This document shows positions 9,283 to 19,441 of a stretch of DNA of 64,000 nt, in pieces (position 1 is the stretch's first letter; the number at the start of each line of letters is the position of its first letter). The notes below the pieces were generated by a model. It was given only the letters and a program-made list of their open reading frames with translations. It was not told the origin of the DNA and ran no database searches. Position numbers and translations under genes: made by a program. Location: assembly GCF_030272615.1 (NCBI RefSeq), contig NC_081414.1, positions 915,315,648-915,379,647 on the forward strand, written 5' to 3'. This DNA is from Cryptomeria japonica. Lineage: Eukaryota; Streptophyta; Pinopsida; Cupressales; Cupressaceae.

Positions 9283-10710
9283 TTAGGTATAAAACCGTTT
9301 GAGGTGCATGCTATTGATTGGATCTGCATGCGGTTCTCCTTCTGAAGTAGCCAACTGATATGCCCCGGACCCAAATACAACATTGACAACATATGGGCCC
9401 AGCCAGTTTGATTCAAACTTGCCCTGATGTTCTCAGTTTGGTTGGTTGTGAGGATTTTCTCTAAGAACAAGATCACCTACCTCAAATGTATGAGATCTAA
9501 CTTGGTGATTGTAGCTTCTGCTCATGCACTGCTGATAGGCTTTGAGGTGATTATATGCAGCTTGTCGCTTCTCATCAAGTAACTCCAAGTCTTGAAGACG
9601 GGATACTCTGTATGCTTCATCATCGATGAGATTGTGCAATGAAACCCGTAGTGATGGTATCTCGACCTCAATAGGTAAGGTAGCTTCGGCACCATAGACC
9701 AATGAATAAGGAGTTACACCTGTAGGAGTCCGAATACTAGTTCGATATGCCCATAGTGCTGGATTCAATTGAACATGCCAATCACGGCCGACATCATTGA
9801 CTGTCTTTTTTAGGATTCTCAATATGTTTTTATTGGATGCTTCGGCCTGACCATTTCCTTGTGGGTAATAGGGAGTGGAAAAGCGGTGTTGGATATGAAA
9901 TTTCTCACAAAGCTCACAGACATCCTGATTTTTGAAAGGAAGACTATTATCTGTGATAATGGACATGGGCACACCATACCGGCAGATGATGTAGTTGAGG
10001 ATGAATGAGGCGATCTGCTTGCCGGTGACTTGGGTAAGTGGAATAGCTTCGATCCACTTGGTGAAATATTCGGTGGCGGTAATAATGAATTTATGGTCGT
10101 TGGATGAAGATGGATGAATTTTACCCACAAGGTCAAGGCCCCATTGACAAAAAGGCCATGGTGTTGTGATTGGTTGCAGTTCCTGTGCTGGTGCATGTAT
10201 CAGGTCGCCATGAACTTGACATTTCTTGCATTTCCTGACAAAGTAGTAGGAATCCTTTTCCATAGATGGCCAATAGTATCCAGCTCGCATGAGTTTCTTG
10301 GCTAGTGATGGACCACTTGAGTGAGTCCAGAAAATTCCTTCATGTACTGCTTCCAAAGCCTTTGTTATTTCATCTTGTTCCAGACATCGAAGGAGAGTAC
10401 CATCAAGACTACGTCGGTATAGGGTTTCGACAATAATGGTATATCCACCAGTTTGGCGAATGAAGGTTTTACGTTGGTTATTTGATTGGTTGGGAGGAAG
10501 GGTGTGATCACGGAGATAGGTGTAGAACTCACCATACCATGGGGATTCAGAACCGACAAGGTGACATATCATTTCAGATTCGGGGATATCATAAGCGGGA
10601 ATCCAAAGCTGTTCTACCAAGAACTCATAGCGTGTTGAATTCTATGGAAGATCTAAGAGAGATGCGATGGTAGCCATGGCGTCAGCAGCTCGATTCTGAT
10701 CTCTTGGTAT
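9283..10710 (-). pseudogene. int: Element B integrase and end of the second RNase H
   Basis: One minus-strand frame runs to a TAA at 9285-9283. It starts with the last RNase H motif (RNRAADAMA near 10660-10690), has a TAG near 10643, then the integrase zinc-binding HHCC (H-E-G-I-F-W-T-H and CKKC). The catalytic core keeps D, D and E (GLDLVG; IITDNS; GQAEASNK), and the C-terminal domain reads FEVGDLVLREN to KRFYT. A TGA at 9435-9433, where A has a basic or polar stretch, is a simple C-to-T change; the frame then continues without shift to the true end. Integrase would insert the cDNA in the nucleus. The catalytic triad is intact but the frame is not. Confidence 0.85.
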
Positions 10711-12177
10711 CTACTCAAAAGTGATAGTAGTAAATGATGTCTTTAGATTGTCCACCATTTTCTTGTATGGCATGAGTTTATCATCTTTGGTCTGATACTC
10801 ATCAGTTGCTTGTCGAATGACCAGTTGCGAGTCGCCATATACTTGCAGTTCTTGTAATTTCCATTGTATGGCGAGCCTGAGTCCTGTGATCAAAGCCTCA
10901 TATTCTGCTATGTTGTTTGTGCATGGAAATGTGAGCCTGTAAGACTTCGGGATGCTATCACCTTGAGGTGTGATAAACAGAATGCCTGCCCCCGAGCCAT
11001 GCCTAGTGTATGAACCATCAAAATATAGTTTCCATGGCTGTGCTTCTATGATCATGAATATCTCTTCATCTGGAAAATTGGAAATGAGAGGATGATCACC
11101 TATGAGAGGTGCATTAGCCAACTGATCTGCAATAACCTGACCTTTGATAGCTTTACGGTCCACATACTCAATGTCAAATTCACTTAGAATCATTACCCAT
11201 TTGGCCAAGCAGCCTGTCAATGATGCTTTGCTAAGTAAGTACTTGAGTGGATCAATCTTTGCGATGAGTTGTACCTTGTGCGTCAATAGATAGTGCCACA
11301 ATTTAGTGGCTGCTAGGATTACTGCTAGGCAAGCTCGCTCAATAGGTGTGTAACTGAGTTCATAGCCAACCAGTGTGCGAGAGATGTAGTATACAACACA
11401 CTCTTTACCTTCTGCATTATGTTGTGCCAGTAGTACACCCAATGCAGTACTTGTTGCTGAGATATAAAGTAACAATGGTCTACTAGGATCTGGTGGCATC
11501 AGCAATGGTGGTTTCATGAGATAGTCTTTGAGTGCCTGAAATGCTTGCTAGCATTTGTCATCCCACTAAAAGCGGATGTTCTTGTGTAGCAGGTGTGTGA
11601 ACGGGTGACACTTATCAGCCAATTGTGCAATGAATCTTCGGATGGATTGAAGCCGCCCTTGTAGTGTTCTTAGCTAACTGATATTCCTTGGTGGTGGCAT
11701 GTCCATTATTGCCTTAACCTTTGCTGGGTCAACCTCAATGCCTTTGCTTGAGACAATGTATCCTAGAAGCTTCCCAGAGGTCACTCCAAAGACACATTTC
11801 TTTGGGTTGAGTCAAACATGGTATTGTTCCAGTCTATCAAAGATTTTATCTAAGATGTGAAGATGTCCTTCTCTAGTAAGTGATTTTGCTAGTAAATCAT
11901 CCACATAATCTTCCATCATATTATGCATCATGTCATGGAAGATGGTGGTCATTGCTCTTTGATAGGTTGCTCCTGCATTCTTTAGACCAAAAGGCATTAC
12001 ATTCCAGCAATATGTGCCCCATGGACATGTGAAGGCTATCTTATGTTGGTCCTCTGGTGCGATCTTTATTTGATTGTATACTGAAAAGCCATCCATGAGT
12101 GAAAGCATGGCATGTCCTGCTGTCAAATCCACTATGATGTCGATATTTGGTAGAGGGAAATCATCCTTAGGGTCCAT
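10711..12177 (-). pseudogene. rt-rh-arh: Element B reverse transcriptase, RNase H and second (archaeal-type) RNase H
   Basis: One minus-strand frame carries RT motifs (DGFSVYNQI, MPFGLKNAGATYQR) and the catalytic box Y-V-D-D at about 11900. RNase H follows (LGVLLAQ, PIERACLAV). The place of its first catalytic Asp reads Ser (SATSTALG), so this domain may be inactive. A second RNase H follows (KLYFDGSYTRHGSGAG, NIAEYEAL, VYGDSQLVIRQ) with its Asp-Glu-Asp residues present; its last Asp lies past the TAG at 10713-10711. Stops interrupt at about 11814, in the 11520-11690 stretch and at 10711. Together with 12178-12551 it forms the polymerase, which lies one frame away from Gag-PR because of a shift near 12165-12185. 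Confidence 0.85.
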
Positions 12178-12551
12178 GCCTTATTCAAATCTCTGAAGTC
12201 AGTACAAATGCGGATGCCCCCTTTTGGTTTGCCGACTGGCACAATGTTGGAGATCCATTCTGCATAATCAATTGGTCTAATGAAACCAACATCTAGGAGT
12301 TTCTTGAGTTCTGTTTTGACTAGCATGATAATCTGAGGATGTATCTTACGAAGCTTCTGCTTGACAGGTTTGGCTCCTTTTGCTACTGTGAGATGATGCA
12401 TAACTAAATCAGGATCAAGCCCAGGCATGTCTGCATATGACCATGCAAAATTGATCTGACACTGTTGGAAGAACTCTATAAATTGAGGTTGTTCCTCTGG
12501 AGTGAGAAGAGATGCTAGATGTATGATATGAGGGTTTTCAGGAGTCCCCAC
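12178..12551 (-). pseudogene. rt: Element B reverse transcriptase, N-terminal part, ends in a frameshift
   Basis: Still in the Gag-PR frame, it codes for the RT fingers: PVKQKLRKIHP, VKTELKKLLDVGFIRP, SNIVPVGKPKGGIRICTDF and RDLNKA. Just after RDLNKA the frame is lost. The expected continuation (PKDDFPLPNID) is found one frame over from 12177, so a small indel sits at about 12165-12185. This is the only clear frameshift in the polyprotein; the other lesions are point stops. Confidence 0.85.
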
Positions 12552-12587
12552 ATTGTATTCTTTGGTTTCCTCGATAAGAATCGTTGA

Positions 12588-13787
12588 TCATTCCTGTTGT
12601 GTACTAGCAGGGAGAATGTCAAACCCTTCATCCTCAGGCACCTCAAAGAGGTTTTCACCGTTGGATACGCTCTTTCTTTTTACTGTTGTCAGATCAAACA
12701 GTGCCACAGTGTGGTTTTCACTGGAAGATCCATGTTTTAATGTTATATTTTTGCAACTGAAGGGTTTGGCATCCGCCCCGAAGTATGCTGCGCTATTAAG
12801 TTCAATGGCGAATCCAGCTTTGTGATCCTCACTTGGTAGATTATCCCTTAATTCCAAAAAGTCAATGATAGCCTCATCATTTTGGAAGAGGTCAAGACAT
12901 GGGGGATTTGGTTGATTCCATTCGATGAGTTTAGGGTGGATAATGGGCATTACTTCATCGATTAAGTTAAGTGCGGGAGATGTATCAGTGAGAGTTAAGA
13001 CAGTGTGGTGAAGGTCGTTGATGGTACTCTCCCTGTCAGAATCCGGCGTAGGATGAGACGTAGGGTCTGTGGAAGATGTTTCTAGCTCAGGTACCCAAGT
13101 GGTCTTTATCTGTGCTTCTCTGTAAACAGGAATGTCTTTGCGTGGTGGAGGTGGTGACGTGTCTTCCTCATCTGAAGTGTTAAGCTGTACAGAATCAAAT
13201 TCCCACTCATGTGAGTCGGTCTCTGAATCACTTTCCAGCATCCGATTGCTATACCATACTGGGATGTCGCTGGAGTTGAATACTGCAGGTGTGATTGGTT
13301 TATGTACCTTTGTGGTGATTGGTGCTGTAGGAACCGTGATGGGATTTAAAGGATTTGTCACTGGAAGTATCGACAGTGTTGATTTAGTGGCTTCTGTTGG
13401 AATGGCTGGTGCCATAGATGCTGTTGCGGGTTCCAATATAGTTGCTGCTATGAATGGTTTTATTGATGTGATGACTGCTGTGGATGGGATTACTGGTTCG
13501 TTTGGTGGGATGTTTGGCACTGGTGATGGTTGCGGTGGATTCGTGAGCCTTGATGGGGCAGTGGGGATAATGCTTGATGATGCTTTGATTATGAAAGGTG
13601 TCCTCTTTGTAGTAGGTGGGCAAAATGGTTTGCTGGGTTGTCCTTTGAATATGAGTTTAGGAAGGATCTCTTTTTCAAAGCCTAGGCCTGTATTACCTTT
13701 GGGCTTGAACTCTGGCAGTAATGGTTCATGTCGTCCTTGCTTGCAGGATCCCAAAGCACTCTGACCATCATACCCCATCCTTTGCAT
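12588..13787 (-). pseudogene. Element B G-patch-like domain and proline-rich linker between protease and RT
   Basis: In the Gag frame, it starts with MQRMGYDGQSALG and ends the motif with GNTGLGF, spaced as in a G-patch (glycine-rich RNA-binding module: G-[YF]-D-G, L-G, then GLGF). About 250 residues rich in Pro, Thr, Ala and Ile follow, with no known fold, then an acidic stretch before RT. A TGA closes the ORF at 12590-12588. G-patch modules follow the protease in some retroviruses and are known in plant gypsy elements; a role in RNA binding or polymerase activity is plausible by analogy. Confidence 0.6.
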
Positions 13788-13808
13788 AATGAGGAGGCCT
13801 TTACCATA

Positions 13809-14816
13809 CTATTCCGTAGGAAGTGTAACTTGCAGTTTTTCAGTGATGATGGGATCTTTATAGATCCATTCCGCTAGGTCCTCATCTTGTGTCTCTTCCT
13901 CTTGACTTTTTCCAAGGATGAAAGGCATCAAGGCACATGCAGGCGTGATTAGTGGTTGCTGGAGTAACTGCTGTGGTTTACCATGTGTTCTAGGAGAAGT
14001 GGGCATTTGTCCCACACAAAAGAGCTGACTCAAGTTGTATTCTCTAGGACCTTCCTCTGTGACTTTCATCTTAAGCTTTTCTTGCTTGGGTATAGGGGTG
14101 TTCGAACTGGCAAGAGAGGCGGGACTTACATATGATGTGGAGGAAATGGCTTCCCTATTATTAGGAACAGTAATCTCCGGTTGATGGCTGATATTATGGC
14201 AAAATGCAAAAGGATTTGCATCGCCTAGGATTGTGATCTCTGTACTATTATGTGGGAACTTGATACATTGATGGTAGGTAGATGGAACGGCTTGCATGGC
14301 ATGTATCCAAGGTCTCCCTAATAATAGATTATATGGCAGAGGAAGGTCCAGAACCTGACAAATTATGTGCTTTACCACAGGGCCAACCCGGATTGGTAGT
14401 ACCACAGCTCCTTTGGATGAACGCTCTGCATCATCATAGGCTTTGATGGTGATCTTCTTGCGAGGATCCACTGATTCTATTGCATATCCCAATGCTGTGA
14501 CCAATTGCAGTGTATAGATGTTTAGGCCTGCTCCATTATCTATCAAGACTCGCTTGATCCTGTGTTGGTTGATAAAGCCTTCAATGTGGAGTGAGGCATT
14601 ATGCGGTTGTTGGAAAGAAGAGTTGTCACTTTCAGAAAAAGTGAGACAAGGTGATGACTTTAGATTTCCAACCATGGCTTGAAATTGGTCTGTATTCAGG
14701 TTTGCAGGGACTGACGCCTCTTGGAGTGCTTGATCCAAGATTGTTTTATGAGATGGCGATAGGCGCAATAGTTCTAAAATGGATATGAGCGCAGGCATTT
14801 TATCTAATTGTTCCAC
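13809..14816 (-). pseudogene. pro: Element B protease region
   Basis: It is in frame with Gag after a TAG at 14852-14850. An aspartic-protease-like segment spans about 14240-14600: VLIDNGAGLNIYTL (active site D-N-G rather than D-S/T-G), then AYDDAERSSKG and YNLLLGRPWIHAMQAVPSTYH. The same block, with D-G-G, is in element A at 2860-3130. The protease would cut the Gag-Pol polyprotein in virus-like particles. The frame closes with TAG at 13811-13809, in reading register with the G-patch segment that follows. Confidence 0.8.
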
Positions 14817-14849
14817 AAGGTTATATTGCTTTGGGACGGAGGTGGTGCC

Positions 14850-16589
14850 CTATGGAGCTACCTTGATGGTGACTTTGCCGCGACGCGTAACAACATTGCA
14901 ATTTGAGGTGGGATTTTTGAAGGTTATAGTTACAATTTGTTCACTGGCATCATACAGGTGATTTACAGTGTAGTTATACGTAGCCTGCGTATAATCAGTG
15001 GTATCAGTGCCTCGCCGGGAAGTGGAAGGACCCCTTTGATCTTGTGATGGAAGTGGATTCTTGAACATCAGGTGATCATTATTGGTCGTTTTTGGGTCAT
15101 GTCCTTCAATCTCAATTTCTCCTCGATCAATAAGATCTTGAATGAGATCTTTCAATCGGTGACAATTACTTGTCTTGTGTCCTCTTCCTTGATGGAACTC
15201 ACAGTGTTCAGTATCTCTCCACCATGCTGGTTTGACCTGAGGCTCATAGCTGGATAGTTTAGGTAGAGTGATCAAATTCTGAGAAATGAGTTGTCGCATC
15301 ACTGTTTCAATGGGTTCCCCTAAGGGAGTGTATGTGCATTTTTGTTTTTGTGGACGAGGTCTTGGTTCATCATGAGATGTGATGCGACCTTGATTGGAAG
15401 GAACATTTGTGTTCTTTTGAGGTGGAGGATTTTGTCCTGCAAACCGAACCACAGGTTGTGCATTTTGGATAGTTCGAGCATCCACAACCCCATCGTTGAC
15501 GATATTTTTATTCTTGTTCCAGAAGTTTGGTTTATCACTATTGAAGCGCGGGCGAGGACCATCTTTTGGTTCATTAAATATTTTGATGAGTCCTTTTTTG
15601 ATGAGTGCCCTTTCACATTTTATACCCTTGGTGATCATATCGTTAAAAGAGTCTGTGTCTTTGACATCTAGGTGAAATTCCATTTCTTCGTTTAAGTTGG
15701 AAATGAAAATTTCCACTAGTTCTCGTTCAGGTAACTGAAGAGAACGTCTGCTAGACATTTGGCGCCATCGTTGCAGGAATACTGAGAATAATTCACCTGG
15801 TTTTTGTTTGGTGTTGCATAGATCAGCCATGGTGATGTCACGTTCAATATTATAAGAGTAATGAGATAGGAACTTTTGGATGAGTTCCTCAAATGTCCTA
15901 ATGCCACCTGGTAGTCGGGAAAACCATGATGTAGTGGTTCCTCCCAAGCTTTGGGGAAAAAGGCACATTAGGTATGTGTCTTCATATGCCACTTCAAGAC
16001 AAGCGGAATGAAATTCTCTGACATGATCACGGGGATCTCCCTTTCCTCTATATTTTTTGAATTTTGGTGTTTCGAACCCGCGTGGAAAGGGTGGCATATA
16101 AATATTCCTATCGAAAGGATAGGGACAAATGTCATTAAGTGAGAATTGATTGGTCTTAACACCACTATGAAGTTGTTGGGCGAGATTCTCGACTTGTTGC
16201 CGCAACATCTCCATTTCATTTGGAGGAGGAGGTGGTGGGTTACCTCGAGGAATATTATATCTGATGTGATTTCTACCTCTTTCCTCCTCATGGCGATGTT
16301 GTCTTTCTGATGCTTGTCTTAATTGGGCAAGATCAAAGTCCGAGGGGAGTTTGGCTCCTTCTTGAGCGAGTTTTAAGAAGTGAGCATCCGCATTGCTCCT
16401 TAGTATTTCATCAAATAATTTGTTGAAGTGAGGGTTATGCTGAGCCCTTTCAATTGTTGAAGGAGTGGGAGTACTTGGGTTTTCATCAGTTACAGTTCGT
16501 CCAAGTGCTTCTTGAAATTCATTGAGGTTGTCCTCTTCTTCCTCAATTTCTATTTCTCATTGCCTTGATCGCGATCGGGTTTGAGCCAT
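14850..16589 (-). pseudogene. gag: Element B gag
   Basis: The ATG at 16589-16587 opens with MAQTRSRSRQ, then a TGA at 16559 (an Arg/Trp-type decay), after which the frame is open to TAG at 14850. The capsid region (retrotransposon Gag) covers about 15700-16130 with KYRGKGDPRDHVREFH, LPGGIRTFEEL and FLQRWRQMSSR. The finger CEFHQGRGHKTSNCHRL lies at about 15160-15215. The N-terminus resembles A Gag, which supports the start. Gag would coat the RNA in particles. Confidence 0.85.
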
Positions 16590-19400
16590 TTTGTTTGCAA
16601 GTTTGTTTGAAGTTGATTGAAGATGATGATGAGTTTTTTTGATGAAAGATTGATGATTAGTGGATTGTGTTGTATGTAGATCTCTAGCACTCTAAGGTAG
16701 ATGTAACCGAAATTCCTTCTTTAAATTGCTTGCTTGTTTGAGGAGTTTGGATGTGATAAGGTGTAGAGAAATCTGAGATGTGTTATAGATTTTGACTACC
16801 TAGCCATGAGAGGATTCACTCATAAACTAGTTTTACCCTACGTAGATGTGTCTCTTAGGATGAGCTTTATCCTAGATGTAGAAACAATATAAAAAGTGAT
16901 GTGATGTGTTTGATTTCAAGCAATATCTAAAAAAAGGAATCTTGGGACAAGAACCTCTTAATGTTTTGAGAGTTTTGGGATGGATTGATGATGGAATAAT
17001 GATGTATGAATGAGATGATGGATGTTTTGTTTTCAACTTTAATAAAAACTTTGTGTTACAAATGGAACAAACTCTACCTCTTCTCTTTCAAGCATTGGTG
17101 GCACTTCTCGAGCTGTGTTGTAGGTGATACAGATGTTTGGGAAGAAATTGGGATTAATCTTTCCTCCTTGATTTTTGTGATAACTCAGAGCTCCATATTG
17201 CATAAAAGCTCTGTGGTTCAATGATTCTGAATCAAACTCGTTTGTTTTTCCTTGAAGGTATAGACGCATGCGATGTAGAAAGACTCTATGTGAGACAAAA
17301 ATTTGTCTATTGAGATAGAAGAATTTCCTCCTCTTGATTAAAGCCTTTGAGCTTAGTGGTCTCCTCTTCAAGGTGATATTCTGATGACACGTCTTCTTTC
17401 GCAAGATGTGAAGAATGGTCATAAATTTTGACTCTTTGTTTGTTTGCACTTTGTTTTTGATATTTTTGTTTGTTTTTGAAAAATGTTGGATGAATACTTT
17501 GTTTTTGGGATTGATTTTCTGATTTTTCTTTGACAAGAAAACAAAGCAAGCACACAAACACAAGATTGTTGCCTCAAAGGCACAAATAAGTATGGGTCTA
17601 GATCAACCCAATTCTTGGACTTGTTTTTGACCCTTCCTTTAGATTTATTTTTTTAGGGTGTAGTTCCAAAGCCTGAAGTCGTCTCAATTCGCACTAGGTC
17701 TGTAAAACGAACACACTTCAAACACTTTTTATCCCTAAGGTCAAATGGCCAGTTGTGATAAATTTAGCCCACATCTTGATATTTCTTCGACTTTGGTACT
17801 ACATACCTTATGAATCCCGCCGTGGCAGGTAAGGATGTGATATACTAAGTCTTGAATGAGCATAACAAATAGATGATCCCTATGATGGGGGAGTCACCAC
17901 TTTTATCAAGCCACAAGTGACTTTTCAAAAAGCTATGTTTCTACTCAAGGAAATATGTATGGTGAGTATCTTGGGAGAAAAACCTTCTATGCTCTTGCAC
18001 TAAATTATATCTCAAATATCCTCAATCAATAGAATAGGTGGGCTACTACTTAAAGGTGTTTAGTCATGTTCGATGGCTTTGGACATAAGTTCATTTTGCA
18101 GTGACTCACTTAAGAGCCTTGTAACTGGTGGTGGGGCCCATTTGTCCTTTTGACCAGTTACACTGTAGGAACAGCTATACCCAAGGCTACAGCTTTCACT
18201 CTCACCTGATTTCTATAGCGGCTCGAAGGATTTACCGCTCGAGGTCATTCCCAAGAGTATTGATCCCTTGGCAGGCCTCTCTTAAAAAGATAAAATTTGA
18301 GTGTTACTAACACTTTTCTCTTGCACCTAGGACCACGAGAGCCAAGGGAGAGGATAGTGTGTGTTAGAAGTAGGTCCACTTGACTGACTTTTTGCACAAG
18401 CATGCCAAATATGTAAAGCACTTGTTCTTTTTAATCCAGCATTTGCAAAGATGATTTAACTATTTGGAGATGTTGCTCCAATAGTCATGGTGTTCGTTTT
18501 AACTTCAAAGGCAATGTGTTTTGTAATCTAGAATTTGGAAATCCTGGTCAACTTAATAAAAAAACACGTTTTGCTTGAAGAAAAATTTGTTTGCAAAAAA
18601 TCAAAAACAAGTGAATTGTTCTTTTTACTTGCCCAAAATTTTGAAGTGTGGATTGTAAATTCTTTAGTTTGATGCAAGAAAATGGATTTGTTGATTTTAA
18701 GCCCCAAATAAAGTGTGTTTCCTAACTTGCAAGAAAACAAATGTTTGAAGTTGTTGTTCTTTTTACCTTGCAATAAAGAAAGATGAATTTTGTTTTAAGC
18801 ACCAAAAACAAGTTTGAGGTTCATTTTATGCACTCCAAAATGAGATGTGAGGTTTATTTTATCTTGTACAAGAAGGAAAAATGGATTCTTTTTAACCAAC
18901 TTTTGTTTGAAAGAAAGTAAAAAAGAAACTTTTAAGCATCTAAGCTAACTCCTTCCCCTGCACAAAAAAAGATTAGAACCTGCACACAGTCAATGATCAA
19001 ATGTTAGCGTGGGCTTACACAAGCCTAAGTTCTGATTTTGGTTACAAAGCGACTTGGACAACACTCTGTCGCAATAGCACTATTCTGCTTTTTAGACAGA
19101 AGCGCTAATTTATACAATAGCGCTAGTCTGCGCTCTCAGAAGCGCTAATTTACACAGTAGCGCTGAGATAATAGGAAAATCCGAGAGGTCAAAAGCGCCA
19201 GAATAGTTGCAATAGTGCCAGAACTGTGACAAAAGCGCCAGAAGGTTGTCAATAGCGCTGAAACCTTTTCAATAGCGCTATTTTAAGGACAATAGCGCTA
19301 AAAGAAATTGTTTCGATAGCGCTAAAACGTGTTCATTAGCGCCAAAGCGCGACCTGTGTGGCAGTTTCAATAAGCAAAAATGTTAGTTTGTCAAAAAAAT
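16590..19400 (-). other. Element B 5' leader between primer site and gag
   Basis: This is a 2.8 kb untranslated leader, long for a retroelement. The minus strand holds a 174-codon Lys/Phe/Asn-rich frame at 17563-17039 with no recognisable domain. The part nearest the primer site is the AGCGCT array (19101-19351). The rest is AT-rich and appears non-coding. Confidence 0.6.
19101..19351 (-). repeat. AGCGCT palindrome array just downstream of the element B primer site
   Basis: The self-complementary word AGCGCT occurs at 19101, 19119, 19141, 19159, 19254, 19274, 19294 and 19318. Variants AGCGCC lie at 19194, 19234 and 19338 and AGCGCG at 19346. The usual context is CAATAGCGCTAAAA with about 20-40 bp spacing. 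The local sequence is otherwise AT-rich. It ends about 50 nt from the tRNA-Trp site, on the gag side. Confidence 0.85.
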
Positions 19401-19439
19401 ATCAGAAGGCTGCGTGTTCGATTCATGTCAGGTTCACCA
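19401..19439 (-). other. Primer binding site complementary to the 3' half of tRNA-Trp
   Basis: The minus-strand site starts TGGTGAACCTGACATGAA two bases after the LTR end. The + strand copy reads as the 3' half of plant tRNA-Trp, including ATCAGAAGG, the T-loop TTCGATT and the post-transcriptional CCA. By memory of the plant tRNA-Trp sequence, 39 nt match with about 3 differences. A normal primer site is about 18 nt. The CCA shows it was copied from a mature tRNA, not from a tRNA gene. Confidence 0.8.
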
Positions 19440-19441
19440 AA

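Noticed and set aside
13132-13764. 210-codon + strand ORF
   Set aside because: Lies antisense to the G-patch and linker of B; Gly/Val-rich composition mirrors the opposite strand and no domain is seen.
17039-17563. 174-codon minus ORF in the leader of B
   Set aside because: Sense strand and fairly long, but Lys/Phe/Asn-rich with no recognisable domain and no relative in the window.
19401-19439. tRNA-Trp gene
   Set aside because: Only the 3' half is present, with CCA, directly beside an LTR end; plant tRNA genes do not encode CCA. It is a primer site.
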